64,000 nt of DNA. Origin: Methanococcoides sp. AM1. GTDB taxonomy: Archaea; Halobacteriota; Methanosarcinia; Methanosarcinales; Methanosarcinaceae. Numbering within the stretch: the first letter of the stretch is position 1; the number at the start of each line of letters is the position of its first letter. This document shows positions 46,235 to 56,030 of the stretch, in pieces. The notes below the pieces were generated by a model that saw nothing but the letters and a program-made list of their open reading frames with translations, made no database searches and was not told where the DNA came from. A program made the position numbers and the translations under genes. The stretch spans positions 62,001-126,000 of the forward strand of contig NZ_CAAGSW010000003.1 in the NCBI RefSeq assembly GCF_900774055.1. The letters run 5' to 3'.

Positions 46235-48160
46235 ATGGAATCGAATAACATCTCCCTAAAAAATAAGATCCTTCTTTATGTCATCCTGGGTGCTTTTTTA
46301 GTGCTATCTGTATCTGCAATAGTTAGTATTTCTACAGTAATATCTCAGCAGGAGGAAATGGCATATCAGCAGTCCATAGAACTTACCAAGAACTACGCAA
46401 ATTATTTCGATGGTAATACAAGAACAAACCAGGGTATTGTTAAAACGATTTCAACAACAATGAGTAATTATGAGTCAGCTGATAGGGATGAGGTGAATTA
46501 TATACTAAAGGGCTTACTTTTGGAGAACCCTCAACTGGTTGGAGTTTATGTTGGCTATGAACCCAATGCTTTTGACGGGAAGGATGCTGAATTCATAGGA
46601 GCGGAAGGCCATGATGAGACCGGAAGGTTTGTACCATACTGGAACACGATAAACGGCCCGATAAGTGTTGAGCCTCTGGTAGATTATGAAACATCAGAAT
46701 ATTACCAGGGTCCAAAGAAACTCAAACAAAACGTGGTCACAGAACCTTACCTTTACCAGGGAATACTGATGGTAAGCTATGATTCTCCTATTCTCAGGAA
46801 TGGTGAGTTTGTTGGGGTCGGCGGGGTTGATGTGTCTCTCAATTATTTTGATGAGGTCGTTTCTGATGTTGCTGCTTTTGAGAGCGGTTATGCTTTTATT
46901 ACAAGTAATAGCGGAATGCTGTTGTCACATCCTGAGCATAAGGAGTGGATCGGGACAAAGACGTTAAATGACTTTGGTGTTCCGGAGTTCTCTGAGATGG
47001 CAACCGAGATCAGGGATGGTAAGAGAGGATACATCGAAACAATTGACCCTGACACAGGCAGAGAAGTTGTAATGTTCTATGAGCCTATAAATGAAGGAAC
47101 CTATAGTTTTGTGCTCTGTGCTCCAAAAGATGAGATGCTTGCTGGAGCAACGATCTTGCGGGATAGGCTGATATCTATGTCACTATTTTCAATTATTCTC
47201 GTGGGTGGGATTGCTTATATGGTTGCACGCTCGACAGACCAAACCATCAAAAAAATGCTAAACGATTTTAAATTGATATCCGACAATGCATTGACCGGAA
47301 ATTTTGATACAAGGGCTGATACCGATGTACAGGTCGATTTTAAGAAGATCCCTCTGAGCCTCAATCAAATACTGGACAATATGAGCAAGCTTACAAAGGA
47401 CAATGAAAAAGCAATGAATGCATTGTTGTATGCAAAAATTGAAGCTGAAAATGCAAATCGTACTAAGAGTGAATTCATCTCAAATATGAGCCATGAGCTA
47501 AGAACTCCTCTTACTTTGATCATTGGTTTTTCGGATATACTTGATAGTGAAAATTATGGCTCTTTGAACGAACATCAAAAGAAATATACATCTGATGTTC
47601 TTAGAAATGCAAATCATCTTTTGGAGCTGATCAGTGATCTTTTGGATTTCTCAAATATTGAACTCGGGACGATGGAACTTCATATTAATGAATTCGTTGC
47701 ACACGATGCTATTGATGAAATAGAAGCATTGATGATACCGATCGCATCAGAGAAGGATATTGACCTGAAATATAGCATCGATATTGAAGTGTCTACCATA
47801 AAAGCAGACATGATAAAATTCAAGCAGGTTCTTTACAACCTCGTGAACAATGCCATTAAGTTCACAGATCAAAGAGGAGAGGTTACTATTGGAGGAATAA
47901 TCTCAGAGGACCTTGTGCATATTTATGTAAAGGACAACGGCATCGGCATTTCACCAGAGAATCAGAATAAACTGTTCAACCCTTTCTATCAGGTTGATTC
48001 TTCAAATACCAGAGAGTATGGGGGCACCGGGCTTGGCCTTGCACTTGTCAGGAAATTTGTTGAAATGCACGGTGGTAAGGTATGGGTGGAGAGTAAATTA
48101 GGCGAAGGCAGTACGTTCACATTTACAATTCCAATAGGACAAATGGTTGATGAGGATTGA
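46235..48160 (+). CDS. Membrane-bound sensor histidine kinase with dCache domain
   Basis: 641 aa. TM1 (about 12-33), an extracytoplasmic double-Cache sensor (about 35-305; VGVYVGYEPNAFDG, YYQGPKK...VTEPYLYQG), TM2 (about 312-332), a linker, HisKA with SHELRTPLTLIIGF and HATPase with [21 protein letters not shown] and GGTGLGLAL. It senses a small extracellular molecule and autophosphorylates on the His of the H-box. The kinase core closely resembles that of the PAS-GAF kinase at 20828-22813. No response regulator is adjacent. Confidence 0.88.
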   Translation: MESNNISLKNKILLYVILGAFLVLSVSAIVSISTVISQQEEMAYQQSIELTKNYANYFDGNTRTNQGIVKTISTTMSNYESADRDEVNYILKGLLLENPQLVGVYVGYEPNAFDGKDAEFIGAEGHDETGRFVPYWNTINGPISVEPLVDYETSEYYQGPKKLKQNVVTEPYLYQGILMVSYDSPILRNGEFVGVGGVDVSLNYFDEVVSDVAAFESGYAFITSNSGMLLSHPEHKEWIGTKTLNDFGVPEFSEMATEIRDGKRGYIETIDPDTGREVVMFYEPINEGTYSFVLCAPKDEMLAGATILRDRLISMSLFSIILVGGIAYMVARSTDQTIKKMLNDFKLISDNALTGNFDTRADTDVQVDFKKIPLSLNQILDNMSKLTKDNEKAMNALLYAKIEAENANRTKSEFISNMSHELRTPLTLIIGFSDILDSENYGSLNEHQKKYTSDVLRNANHLLELISDLLDFSNIELGTMELHINEFVAHDAIDEIEALMIPIASEKDIDLKYSIDIEVSTIKADMIKFKQVLYNLVNNAIKFTDQRGEVTIGGIISEDLVHIYVKDNGIGISPENQNKLFNPFYQVDSSNTREYGGTGLGLALVRKFVEMHGGKVWVESKLGEGSTFTFTIPIGQMVDED

Positions 48161-48249
48161 TGGCACGTATACCGGGTAGTTCTCTGATTTCCACTCAATA
48201 TCACAAAACCCACAATTTACGCCAGGTTCATATCCTCCTGGTTTTACCT

Positions 48250-48336
48250 CTACAAAGTAACGGGTCGAACCGAGTTGTTCATAAAATTATGCAATTCAGA
48301 CCTTATTTGCTTTTCCAGTAGTGTTGAACGTTTCAT
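48250..48336 (-). pseudogene. Remnant of a small gene with intact ribosome site
   Basis: Minus strand: AAAGGAGATCAG then ATG at 48336 opens a 28-residue frame (MKRSTLLEKQ...) ending in TAG at 48250. A second minus frame over 48165-48290 reads protein-like (RYFVEVKPGGYEPG, NCGFCDIEWKSENY) and runs into the kinase 3' end. Together they look like a small gene broken by a frameshift. Confidence 0.3.
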
Positions 48337-48562
48337 AGTTCTGATCTCCTTTATTCATTTGATAGCGGTTTAGGCAGGATCTTTACAGTGGCAGTTTTAC
48401 ACTTTTATTCATATATGGGTCACACCTTTTATTGCATCATATTTTACAAAAACAGAATACAAAAAATGGTGTATGTATTAACCAAAGCGTTTAAACATCG
48501 CAAATAGTATTAACTTTGAAGTAACTACAGTACACCAGAACCCTAATTAGGAGAATTAAAAA

Positions 48563-49825
48563 ATGGTCTTAAAGACACTTCCATTCACAAAGGAACAGAT
48601 ACTGGAGATAAAAGGACAGTACCCGACCCCTTTCCACGTATATGACGAGAAAGCAATAAGGGAGAATGCAAGAAAGCTCAAGGATGCTTTCAGCATTCTC
48701 GAAGGATTCACAGAATTCTTTGCTGTCAAAGCATTACCAAACCCATATATTCTGAAGATACTGAAAAGCGAGGGCTTCGGTGCTGATTGCAGCTCATTAC
48801 CTGAATTACTTCTTTCTGAGATGTCCGGTATCGTTGGTGAGGACATAATGTTCAGCTCAAATGACACTCCTGCAGAAGAGTTCGTCAAGGCAAAAGAGCT
48901 CGGTGCTATCATCAACCTCGATGACATCAGCCACATCGATTTCCTTGAAGAGACGGCTGGACTTCCTGAACTTGTATGTTTCAGGTTCAACCCGGGTACT
49001 CTAAAGAAAGGCAATGCCATCATTGGAAATCCGGAAGAGGCAAAATACGGTTTTACAAGGGAACAGCTCTTTGAAGGATACAGGATGCTCAAAGAGAAAG
49101 GTGTCAAGCGCTTCGGACTGCACACAATGGTAGCATCTAATGAACTGGACCCATCTTACTTTGTCGAGACCGCAAGGTTGCTTTTCGAGACAATTGTCGA
49201 GATATCAAAGGAGCTTGACATCCGCTTCGATTTCGTGAACCTTGGTGGCGGTATTGGAATACCTTACATGCCGGATCAGGAAGCTGTTCCATACGATGTC
49301 ATTGCAAAGGGTGTCAAAGAGGAATATGATGCAAAGATCAAGGCCAATGGACTTGACCCGCTGAAGATCTACCTTGAGTGTGGTCGAACCATCACAGGTC
49401 CGTATGGCTACCTTGTTACTGAGGTAAGACATCTCAAGAACATCTACAAGGATTATGTAGGAACTGATGCCTGTATGGCAAACCTCATGAGGCCTGGTCT
49501 CTATGGTGCATATCATCACATAACAGTTCTTGGAAAGGAAGACCAGCCTGAAACACACAAGTATGATGTTACAGGTTCCCTTTGTGAGAACAATGATAAG
49601 TTTGCCATTGACAGGATGCTTCCCGAGATCGAGCGTGGTGACCTGCTTGCGATCCACGACACTGGTGCTCATGGTCATGCAATGGGATTCAATTACAACG
49701 GTAAGCTCCGCTCTGCTGAACTTCTGTTAAGGGAAGATGGCAGTTTTGCCCAGATAAGAAGGGCAGAAACGATCGAAGATCACTTTGTAACCCTTGACCT
49801 TGAGGGCCTCGGGGACTTCAGTTAA
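48563..49825 (+). CDS. lysA: Diaminopimelate decarboxylase
   Basis: 420 aa, normal length. Fold-III PLP enzyme: the PLP lysine is K56 in EFFAVKALPNP; NLGGGIGIPY binds the phosphate; ECGRTITGPYG and GSLCENND supply the active-site residues of the second subunit; MRPGLYGAYHHI follows. It converts meso-diaminopimelate to L-lysine in the cytoplasm. TAGGAGAATTA precedes the ATG. It is monocistronic; no other lysine gene is in the window. Confidence 0.92.
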   Translation: MVLKTLPFTKEQILEIKGQYPTPFHVYDEKAIRENARKLKDAFSILEGFTEFFAVKALPNPYILKILKSEGFGADCSSLPELLLSEMSGIVGEDIMFSSNDTPAEEFVKAKELGAIINLDDISHIDFLEETAGLPELVCFRFNPGTLKKGNAIIGNPEEAKYGFTREQLFEGYRMLKEKGVKRFGLHTMVASNELDPSYFVETARLLFETIVEISKELDIRFDFVNLGGGIGIPYMPDQEAVPYDVIAKGVKEEYDAKIKANGLDPLKIYLECGRTITGPYGYLVTEVRHLKNIYKDYVGTDACMANLMRPGLYGAYHHITVLGKEDQPETHKYDVTGSLCENNDKFAIDRMLPEIERGDLLAIHDTGAHGHAMGFNYNGKLRSAELLLREDGSFAQIRRAETIEDHFVTLDLEGLGDFS

Positions 49826-49967
49826 GAAAAGAACTTTAGTTCTGAAGCATATTTTGGAACGGAGATCTCCTTTCAAAATATGCTCTTCTTTTTTCTATAA
49901 ATTGCATTCATCTTATTGCATTCTGTAGTGAAACTCTTATTAAGTTCAAAGTCTCTTTTTATTATTG

Positions 49968-50357
49968 ATGACTGCTAAGGACGTTCCTATATTTGTGATA
50001 CAGAAGCATCATGCACGCAACCTTCACTATGACCTGCGTCTTGAGATGGATGGTGTTCTCAAAAGCTGGGCGATCCCTAAGGAACCTCCGACTGTAGAAG
50101 GGGTCAAGAGGCTTGCCATACAGACCGATGATCATGCAATTGAATATGCTGACTTTGAAGGCACGATACCCGAAGGCAACTATGGTGCCGGCAAGGTCGA
50201 GATATGGGATCACGGTATCCTTGAACCAGAGATAATCAAAGAAAAAGAGATCGTTTTCAGTTTGTCAGGTGAAAAAATGAAAGGTAAGTTCGTCCTGGTA
50301 AAGACGAACTTCGGGAAAGCTAAGAATAGCTGGCTCTTCTTTAAGAAAAAAGAATAA
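49968..50357 (+). CDS. Stand-alone 3'-phosphoesterase (LigD PE domain)
   Basis: 129 aa. Equivalent to the PE module of bacterial ligase D: H14, H15, H20 and D22 in IQKHHARNLHYDLRLEMDG, SWAIPKEPP, IEYADFEGTIPEGNYGAG and VEIWDHG. In the family it removes 3'-phosphates and 3'-terminal ribonucleotides from DNA ends during break repair. Stand-alone forms are known in archaea. Neither a polymerase, ligase nor Ku is adjacent. ATG 49968 is preferred over TTG 49965. Confidence 0.9.
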   Translation: MTAKDVPIFVIQKHHARNLHYDLRLEMDGVLKSWAIPKEPPTVEGVKRLAIQTDDHAIEYADFEGTIPEGNYGAGKVEIWDHGILEPEIIKEKEIVFSLSGEKMKGKFVLVKTNFGKAKNSWLFFKKKE

Positions 50358-50371
50358 ACCTTTTATTTTCA

Positions 50372-53300
50372 TTACTTGAGAGCTGCTTTTATACTGTTAT
50401 TCTCATTGGCATCATACCATCTGTCAGGAACCTTGTATGTAATACTGGGGTCGTATTCCTGAGGCAGGAAGAACTTTGTTCCCCTGTCATCAAGTGCCTC
50501 TACAAATCCCGGATCAATAGATTCCAGTTTATTTTTCTCATTTTCTGCTGATACTGATTCTCCGATCCTGTAGTGTGCAAATCTCTTGTTATAGAGCACA
50601 GAAGTTGATCTGGGATCTATCTCCAATGCTTTTTCATAGTATCCAATTGCTCCTTCCACATCTCCGAGAATATTGGCAATAAAGCCTCGATTGTACCATG
50701 CAGAGATCGAATTGGGTTGCAGTTCAAGTGCCTTAGCATAGAAGTCTGATGATGCAACGTAACTGCTTGTCAGGTAAGCAGCAGTTCCTTTATTGTACCA
50801 TGCAGCAGCATTATTTGGTTCGATCTCGAGAACCTTATCATAGTAGTACATTGCACCATTATAATCTCCGCTCATATAGAGGTCAAATCCCTTCATGCTA
50901 AGTGCTTTTGTGTCCGCAGGATCATTTGCAAGTATGCTGTCATAACAGTTGATAGCATTTCCATAAAGACCATTGTTCTCATATGCTTCCCCTAGTTTGT
51001 AAAGAGCAGCAGAGTCATTGATATTAATGGCAAGTATCAGATCATAGGATGCGATGGCATCCTCAACCTTTCCAGACTTTTCGAATGCAAGAGCCTGTGC
51101 AAATATTACTTCGACGTTCTGAGGATCGGTTTCCAGCACTTTTTCATAGGATAAGATCGCATCGTCGTAGTTCCCATTTTTATAGGATGTTTCTCCACGA
51201 TAGTACCAGCCTTCAAGGTTTTCGGGTTCTAACTTCAAAAGCTCATTATAATATGTCAATGAATTATCATAAAGCTCAAGATTTTCGTATGAACGTGCTA
51301 TCATGAACAATGAAGTTGCATCCTGTGGGTTGATCCTGAGAACATTATCATAGGACTCAATTGCATGGTAATGATCCCCGATGTTGCTATAATCCTGTGC
51401 AAGATAGAACCATGCATCACGGTTGTTAACATCAAGTTCAACTGCTATTCTGTAATTTTCAATAGCTTCAACTTGTCTTTTCAACATATCATATGTTCTT
51501 CCCCTCATGACCCACATATTGCTGGAATTGGGATCTATCAGGATAGCTTTATTGTATGAACTTAAAGCGGCTGAATAGTCACCGGTATTTAAAAGGGTAT
51601 TTCCCTGAGCAAACCATGCATCCTCTGCATGGGGTTCAACACCTATCATATCAACATCTGAAGACTCTATACTATTGGTATCGACTGGATCGTAGTAGCC
51701 GTTCCCATTATCAAGATCCACGACACTGAACATTTCCATCAAGCCTGGTCCGACAAAATAACTTCTGACGGATGGAATGCTTGAAGAACTGTTTATCCTC
51801 TCCATTTTGCTGGTAGTTACCTGCACCTGCGTGTTTAAGGCTGAATTTGATGGTTCAAGTGTCAAAGCTTCCTGATAAATATCAATAGCTTCCTGATAAT
51901 TACCATTTTTTGCCAGCACTCTTCCTTTTCTATAATAAGCATCAATAAAGTCGGGTTTCTGTTCGCTGACCATTTCATAAGCGATGATCGCTTGATCATA
52001 TTCTTCGAGATGATCAAGGTCAAGTCCAAGTGCATACCATGCAAGAGTTAACTCCGGTTCGATGTCAACAGCTTTTCTGTAGCAATAGACAGCTTCGTTA
52101 TACCTGTCGAGTTTATCAAGATCAAAACCCTTCTGGTACCATGCCTTTGAACACGAAGAGTCTTTTTTCAGAGCTGCAGTGTAGGATTCTATAGCTTCAT
52201 CATACATACCCAATTCGTCAAGAGCAACTGCTTTGTTATACCAGACAGTGGGATGTTTTGTTTCAAGTTCAAGTGCTTTGTCAAAACTTTCAACGGCCTT
52301 TTCATATTGTCCCTGTTTTAGGTAGATCGAACCCTTATCAAACCACAATTTTGTTGAATCCATACTAAAATCGGGTGTTTGATCATAGCAGTTTTCCTCT
52401 CTGCTGGTGTTCAATTGTGCAATAGCAGGATATTGTAAGTATATCTTTGCAATGGTGTCGGGATCATTACCCAAAGCTTTATCGTAGCTAATAATGGCTT
52501 CATCATATCTTCCAAGACTGTCAAGGACAATCCCTTTGTTTTGCCAGGCTTTTGTATTGTCAGGATCAAGCTGGATCACCTGCCCGTAACTTATTAATGC
52601 ATCCTGATATTTTCCAGTTGATTCGAATGCTTCACCGAGTTTTAACCATGCATCTATGTTGTAAGGGTCAAGTTCAACAACTTTCTGATACGCTTTTATT
52701 GACAGTTCAGTTTCACCAAGGATCGCATAGGCCTGTGAGGCGCTCCACCATGCATCACTGTTCTTCGGATCGAATTTACTGACCATACTATATGCTTCAA
52801 TTGCCTTTTCATATTCTCCAAGGCTGTCATATGCCTGACCTTTGTGGTACCATATGGTCGTATTATCCGGATCGATCGTCAAAGCTTCATCATATAGTTC
52901 GATAGATCTGGACATCTTTCCATCTTCTGCATAATCTATAGCTTTCATATAGATGTAGGACGAGCGCTCCATTTGCAGCTCAAGGAAACTTCCATAGATC
53001 TTCATTGCTTCATCGTGTTCACCGATGCTGTCCAATGCCTTTGCCTTGTGATAAAGTACAGTTGCTTCTTCTGAGCTCATATCTTCTGTTGTCTCAGATA
53101 TTGTCATGGAAGCATTTACTTTAGTGGAATTATTTGATCCACCTGGCTTTGTCAGGTATTTTTCGATCGAGACCAGTGCCTGATCATATATTGAAATAGC
53201 AGACTGGTAGTCCCCTTTTTCAGAAAATGCCATGCCTTTTTTGGTAAGCGTTGGTACATGATCAGGTTGAAGTTCCAGTATCATGTCATAATATTCTACT

Positions 53301-53551
53301 GCTTTATCGTACTCCCCAAGAAGGTAATATGTTGAGGCTTTATTATCAAGAGCTTCAACGTAATCAGGTTCAATCTCGAGGGCCATATCGTATTTGACCA
53401 GTGCTTCTTCATAGCTTCCGTTCAACGTTAAAGCAGATCCTTCTTCATTCAGCTCTCTGGCATCAAAGCTCAGACTTTGAGCCTGAAGGCCAAATCCTGA
53501 GATCAGAACGATAACAATTAGTACACTTAGAATGGATCCTTTGACCACCAT
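50372..53551 (-). CDS. Giant exported TPR-repeat protein
   Basis: 1059 aa. An N-terminal signal sequence (about 1-25, SILSVLIVIVLISGFGLQAQ) is followed by roughly two dozen 34-residue tetratricopeptide repeats, e.g. AWYNKGTAAYLTSSYVAS, with a short non-repeat linker around 590-640. No C-terminal membrane anchor is visible, so it is probably secreted or held at the envelope by protein contacts. TPR solenoids scaffold protein complexes; the partner is unknown. Its stop faces the stop of the phosphoesterase gene across a 14-base gap. Confidence 0.82.
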   Translation of the reverse strand: MVVKGSILSVLIVIVLISGFGLQAQSLSFDARELNEEGSALTLNGSYEEALVKYDMALEIEPDYVEALDNKASTYYLLGEYDKAVEYYDMILELQPDHVPTLTKKGMAFSEKGDYQSAISIYDQALVSIEKYLTKPGGSNNSTKVNASMTISETTEDMSSEEATVLYHKAKALDSIGEHDEAMKIYGSFLELQMERSSYIYMKAIDYAEDGKMSRSIELYDEALTIDPDNTTIWYHKGQAYDSLGEYEKAIEAYSMVSKFDPKNSDAWWSASQAYAILGETELSIKAYQKVVELDPYNIDAWLKLGEAFESTGKYQDALISYGQVIQLDPDNTKAWQNKGIVLDSLGRYDEAIISYDKALGNDPDTIAKIYLQYPAIAQLNTSREENCYDQTPDFSMDSTKLWFDKGSIYLKQGQYEKAVESFDKALELETKHPTVWYNKAVALDELGMYDEAIESYTAALKKDSSCSKAWYQKGFDLDKLDRYNEAVYCYRKAVDIEPELTLAWYALGLDLDHLEEYDQAIIAYEMVSEQKPDFIDAYYRKGRVLAKNGNYQEAIDIYQEALTLEPSNSALNTQVQVTTSKMERINSSSSIPSVRSYFVGPGLMEMFSVVDLDNGNGYYDPVDTNSIESSDVDMIGVEPHAEDAWFAQGNTLLNTGDYSAALSSYNKAILIDPNSSNMWVMRGRTYDMLKRQVEAIENYRIAVELDVNNRDAWFYLAQDYSNIGDHYHAIESYDNVLRINPQDATSLFMIARSYENLELYDNSLTYYNELLKLEPENLEGWYYRGETSYKNGNYDDAILSYEKVLETDPQNVEVIFAQALAFEKSGKVEDAIASYDLILAININDSAALYKLGEAYENNGLYGNAINCYDSILANDPADTKALSMKGFDLYMSGDYNGAMYYYDKVLEIEPNNAAAWYNKGTAAYLTSSYVASSDFYAKALELQPNSISAWYNRGFIANILGDVEGAIGYYEKALEIDPRSTSVLYNKRFAHYRIGESVSAENEKNKLESIDPGFVEALDDRGTKFFLPQEYDPSITYKVPDRWYDANENNSIKAALK

Positions 53552-53796
53552 ATTTTAACCCATTAAAATCATTTTTTAATTCAGAAACCAGATATTTTTT
53601 TTGTATCTAGTAAGTTAATAGCATCAATTTCGTTTTTATTAGTAAATTTTATCCATATCCTTTTAACTTGTCTTTTCTTTCAAGGTCTTATTTAGATTAG
53701 AGCTATTCACTAACTTTTATGATAACATGAAAATAGCTCTAACACAAATAAAGTTTTCCATTAATCAGATTTTCTTGTCTTCTTTTATATATTCAT

Positions 53797-54093
53797 TTAA
53801 TCATTTGATCCGTCAAAGATATCTTCATAAGCATCTGTCCAGTGCAACTGTGATCCACCTGCAATGAACATTGCTACTGCTATGGCTTCGGCGATCTCTT
53901 CCTCTGTTGCACCGTTTTCCTTTGCTCTTTCAGAATGTATCTTCACACATTTCTCACATCTCATAAGAACTGCAGATGCGACTGCTATAAGTTCCTTGAC
54001 TTTCAAGTCAAGTGAATTTTTCCTGAATATTGCTGAACGCATGTCTCCAAAAGCCTTAGAAGCTTCTGGTAAATTGTCATCTAAAAATGTCAT
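53797..54093 (-). CDS. AhpD-like carboxymuconolactone decarboxylase family protein
   Basis: 98 aa with the AhpD-type site E34 and C46-x2-C49-x3-H53 (MRCEKCVKIH). In this family the cysteine pair and His act in peroxide or disulfide chemistry; ring-opening decarboxylases lack the CxxC. An oxidative-stress or thiol-redox role is likely but the partner is unknown. It lies 42 bases below the RibD-like gene on the same strand, so they may share a transcript. Confidence 0.82.
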   Translation of the reverse strand: MTFLDDNLPEASKAFGDMRSAIFRKNSLDLKVKELIAVASAVLMRCEKCVKIHSERAKENGATEEEIAEAIAVAMFIAGGSQLHWTDAYEDIFDGSND

Positions 54094-54135
54094 TATCTCT
54101 CTCCCTGGTCAATTTTATCGAATACAATTGCATTA

Positions 54136-54813
54136 TCACTTATCAGAAGAACGGTTAATTTTGTAAACAAGCCATACATGGTCTTTCTCCAGTTCCTCAC
54201 ATTTTAACAGTTCTAGTTCGATAGGCTTTGTCTTCCTGATATTGGCAAACAAGGTATCGGTTCCTTTCCCTGTCAAAAGGGGCATCACGATCAGGCTGAT
54301 TTCGTCTACCAGATCCTCTTCGAGCAATGCTCCGTTAAGGCTGCTTCCGCTGTCGACCAGAACTTTTCCTGCCTTGTACTTTTTACTAAGCAGTTCGAGT
54401 GCTTCTTTAAGGTCAACGTGTTCTTTACCGGTTACAATGAAGTCGTAGTCTCTTTCTTTAAGATATTCCAGGTATTCCTCTGGCGTTGATCCTGATACAA
54501 GTACGATCACATCCCGGCACATATCGAATCTTCGGAACACATGTAGTGATCCTTTCAGAATACCCTTTGAGTCAATGATAGCCCATATTGGGATCGTGCT
54601 TTCTCTTTCAGTTTTCCTGAGATCGGCATCCTCTTCCGATGGAACCCCACCAAACATTTCGATCCCGGTCTTTGCAGTGTTTGCTCCTACAAGGTGAATG
54701 TCTTCTCCAAAGCTTACCGCTGTTCCATAATGGATTCCCATATCGACCTCGATGTCCTGAAATGAGCCATCAAGGCTAATGGAATTATGTATTATTACCT
54801 TTGGCTTTGCCAT
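54136..54813 (-). CDS. RibD C-terminal domain (DHFR-like) reductase
   Basis: 225 aa with the RibD-C/DHFR fold: SISLDGSFQDIEVDMG, LVGANTAKTGIEMFG, a glycine-rich LVDSGSSLNGALLEE and LIVMPLLTGKGTDTLF. Members reduce the diaminopyrimidine intermediate of riboflavin and F420 synthesis in archaea, but other members are uncharacterised. The N-terminus differs somewhat from the textbook archaeal RIB7 enzyme, so the specific step is not certain. It lies below the winged-helix gene in the same direction. Confidence 0.75.
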   Translation of the reverse strand: MAKPKVIIHNSISLDGSFQDIEVDMGIHYGTAVSFGEDIHLVGANTAKTGIEMFGGVPSEEDADLRKTERESTIPIWAIIDSKGILKGSLHVFRRFDMCRDVIVLVSGSTPEEYLEYLKERDYDFIVTGKEHVDLKEALELLSKKYKAGKVLVDSGSSLNGALLEEDLVDEISLIVMPLLTGKGTDTLFANIRKTKPIELELLKCEELEKDHVWLVYKINRSSDK

Positions 54814-54862
54814 GTAACCCCATAGTTACATTGTTCTCTTCAAAGAAAAAAGCTACCGTTGT

Positions 54863-55144
54863 TCAAAGGCCAAAGTCTGCAAGAAATGCTACGAAATCTT
54901 CGTATTTATCGAGGAAGTTCCTTCCCTTATCGGTCAGTGAATATATCTTGCGTTTTTCCTTGTATGGTCTGATTGCGATAAGGCCCTTTGATTCAAGGTC
55001 TCCGACATATTCTTCGAACATCTGGAAGGAAAGGTTCGATAACCTCTGAAGTTTTGTTGGACTGATCGTATTGTTGGACTCGCGGATAACTTTGAGTATA
55101 TCCCTTATGATCTCCAGACGGCTTCTTTTCTGGAAAGGCTTCAT
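54863..55144 (-). CDS. Winged-helix transcriptional regulator
   Basis: 93 aa from the ATG at 55144. Residues 8-80 form a wHTH: LEIIRDILKVIRES, SPTKLQRLSNLSFQMFEEYVGDLESKGLI, then the wing IRPYKEKRKIYSLTDKG. This is the typical archaeal small regulator. The ATG overlaps the stop of the upstream membrane gene (ATGA); an ATG 21 bases earlier is also possible. The gene pair is divergent from the ABC operon at 56031, which it may control. Confidence 0.8.
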   Translation of the reverse strand: MKPFQKRSRLEIIRDILKVIRESNNTISPTKLQRLSNLSFQMFEEYVGDLESKGLIAIRPYKEKRKIYSLTDKGRNFLDKYEDFVAFLADFGL

Positions 55145-55917
55145 ATTGTTAGAATGCGAGTCCATTTTCGAATTCCTTTAAGAATAATGAAATAAGCTAC
55201 GATCGTAAGTCCGTTTATGACATATCCTGCTATAGTATCTTCTGCTATCACATTACTGAAAGTACCAAGGAAGTTCAGTGTAAATATAATGATAAGCCCG
55301 AGATAGTAAGGGTGGTTTATTGAACCTATCCTTCCGGACGATCTGAGATTAGATCTTATTAACATGAGTATCAGTATAAATATACTTCCTTTGTAAATAA
55401 TTGTACTGGCAAGTCCATAATGTCCTGATATAAATCCGTATACCATTACATCCATCAGGACGAATACCATCAAACCCAGGAAAAATATTGATTTATATCT
55501 TCTTTTCGTGGAGATATTATCGAAAAGCCGCCATGTAATTGTATAAAGCAATTCTGTGTTTGCTATCCAGAAAGAACATCCTGCTAATATCAGTGCAGGA
55601 ATTCCTACTATCATAAAGAACAATGTTCCGGCTTCCAATGAAAATTTTGCCATTACCATTGAGATCAGCATTGTCAGAAGTGCAAGATTTCCAACACCGA
55701 AGAAAAAGAAGGTATTTTTGAAATGCTTAAGTCCCTCATACTGGCTAATTGAATAAAGTTTGGCTATTTCCAGATAGATCATCAATGCAAGAATGGCCAT
55801 GACAGGATATGCAATGAGGTCGAATACAACATCCGTTAATGTATACATGGATGTCATTTCTGTTGCCATCTCAAGTATCTTCGGTGTCAGTATTGCATCA
55901 ACAGCATCGATTGCCAT
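55141..55917 (-). CDS. Multi-pass membrane protein of unknown function
   Basis: About 258 aa from ATG 55917 with seven or eight TM segments. No motifs I recognise. The longer reading from 55989 would place the start upstream of the TATA box at 55941-55953, so 55917 is preferred; AGGA lies six bases before it. The coupled winged-helix gene suggests a membrane sensor plus regulator pair, an inference from the overlap only. Confidence 0.6.
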   Translation of the reverse strand: MAIDAVDAILTPKILEMATEMTSMYTLTDVVFDLIAYPVMAILALMIYLEIAKLYSISQYEGLKHFKNTFFFFGVGNLALLTMLISMVMAKFSLEAGTLFFMIVGIPALILAGCSFWIANTELLYTITWRLFDNISTKRRYKSIFFLGLMVFVLMDVMVYGFISGHYGLASTIIYKGSIFILILMLIRSNLRSSGRIGSINHPYYLGLIIIFTLNFLGTFSNVIAEDTIAGYVINGLTIVAYFIILKGIRKWTRILTI

Positions 55918-55940
55918 GTTCGGTCCTATGTAGGAGCTGG

Positions 55941-55953
55941 TATATATAAAAAA
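55941..55953 (-). promoter_or_regulatory. TATA box of the membrane protein/regulator operon
   Basis: On the minus strand this reads TTTTTTATATATA, about 25 bases before the predicted start at 55917. With the ABC operon beginning at 56031 on the other strand, the 110-base region is a compact divergent promoter. Confidence 0.5.
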
Positions 55954-56030
55954 TGTAGTTAAACTATGTTTTTCAACTATCTTTCTCAACTACTTCTCGT
56001 TTTTATAGATGTCAGTATTTACAACAGTTC

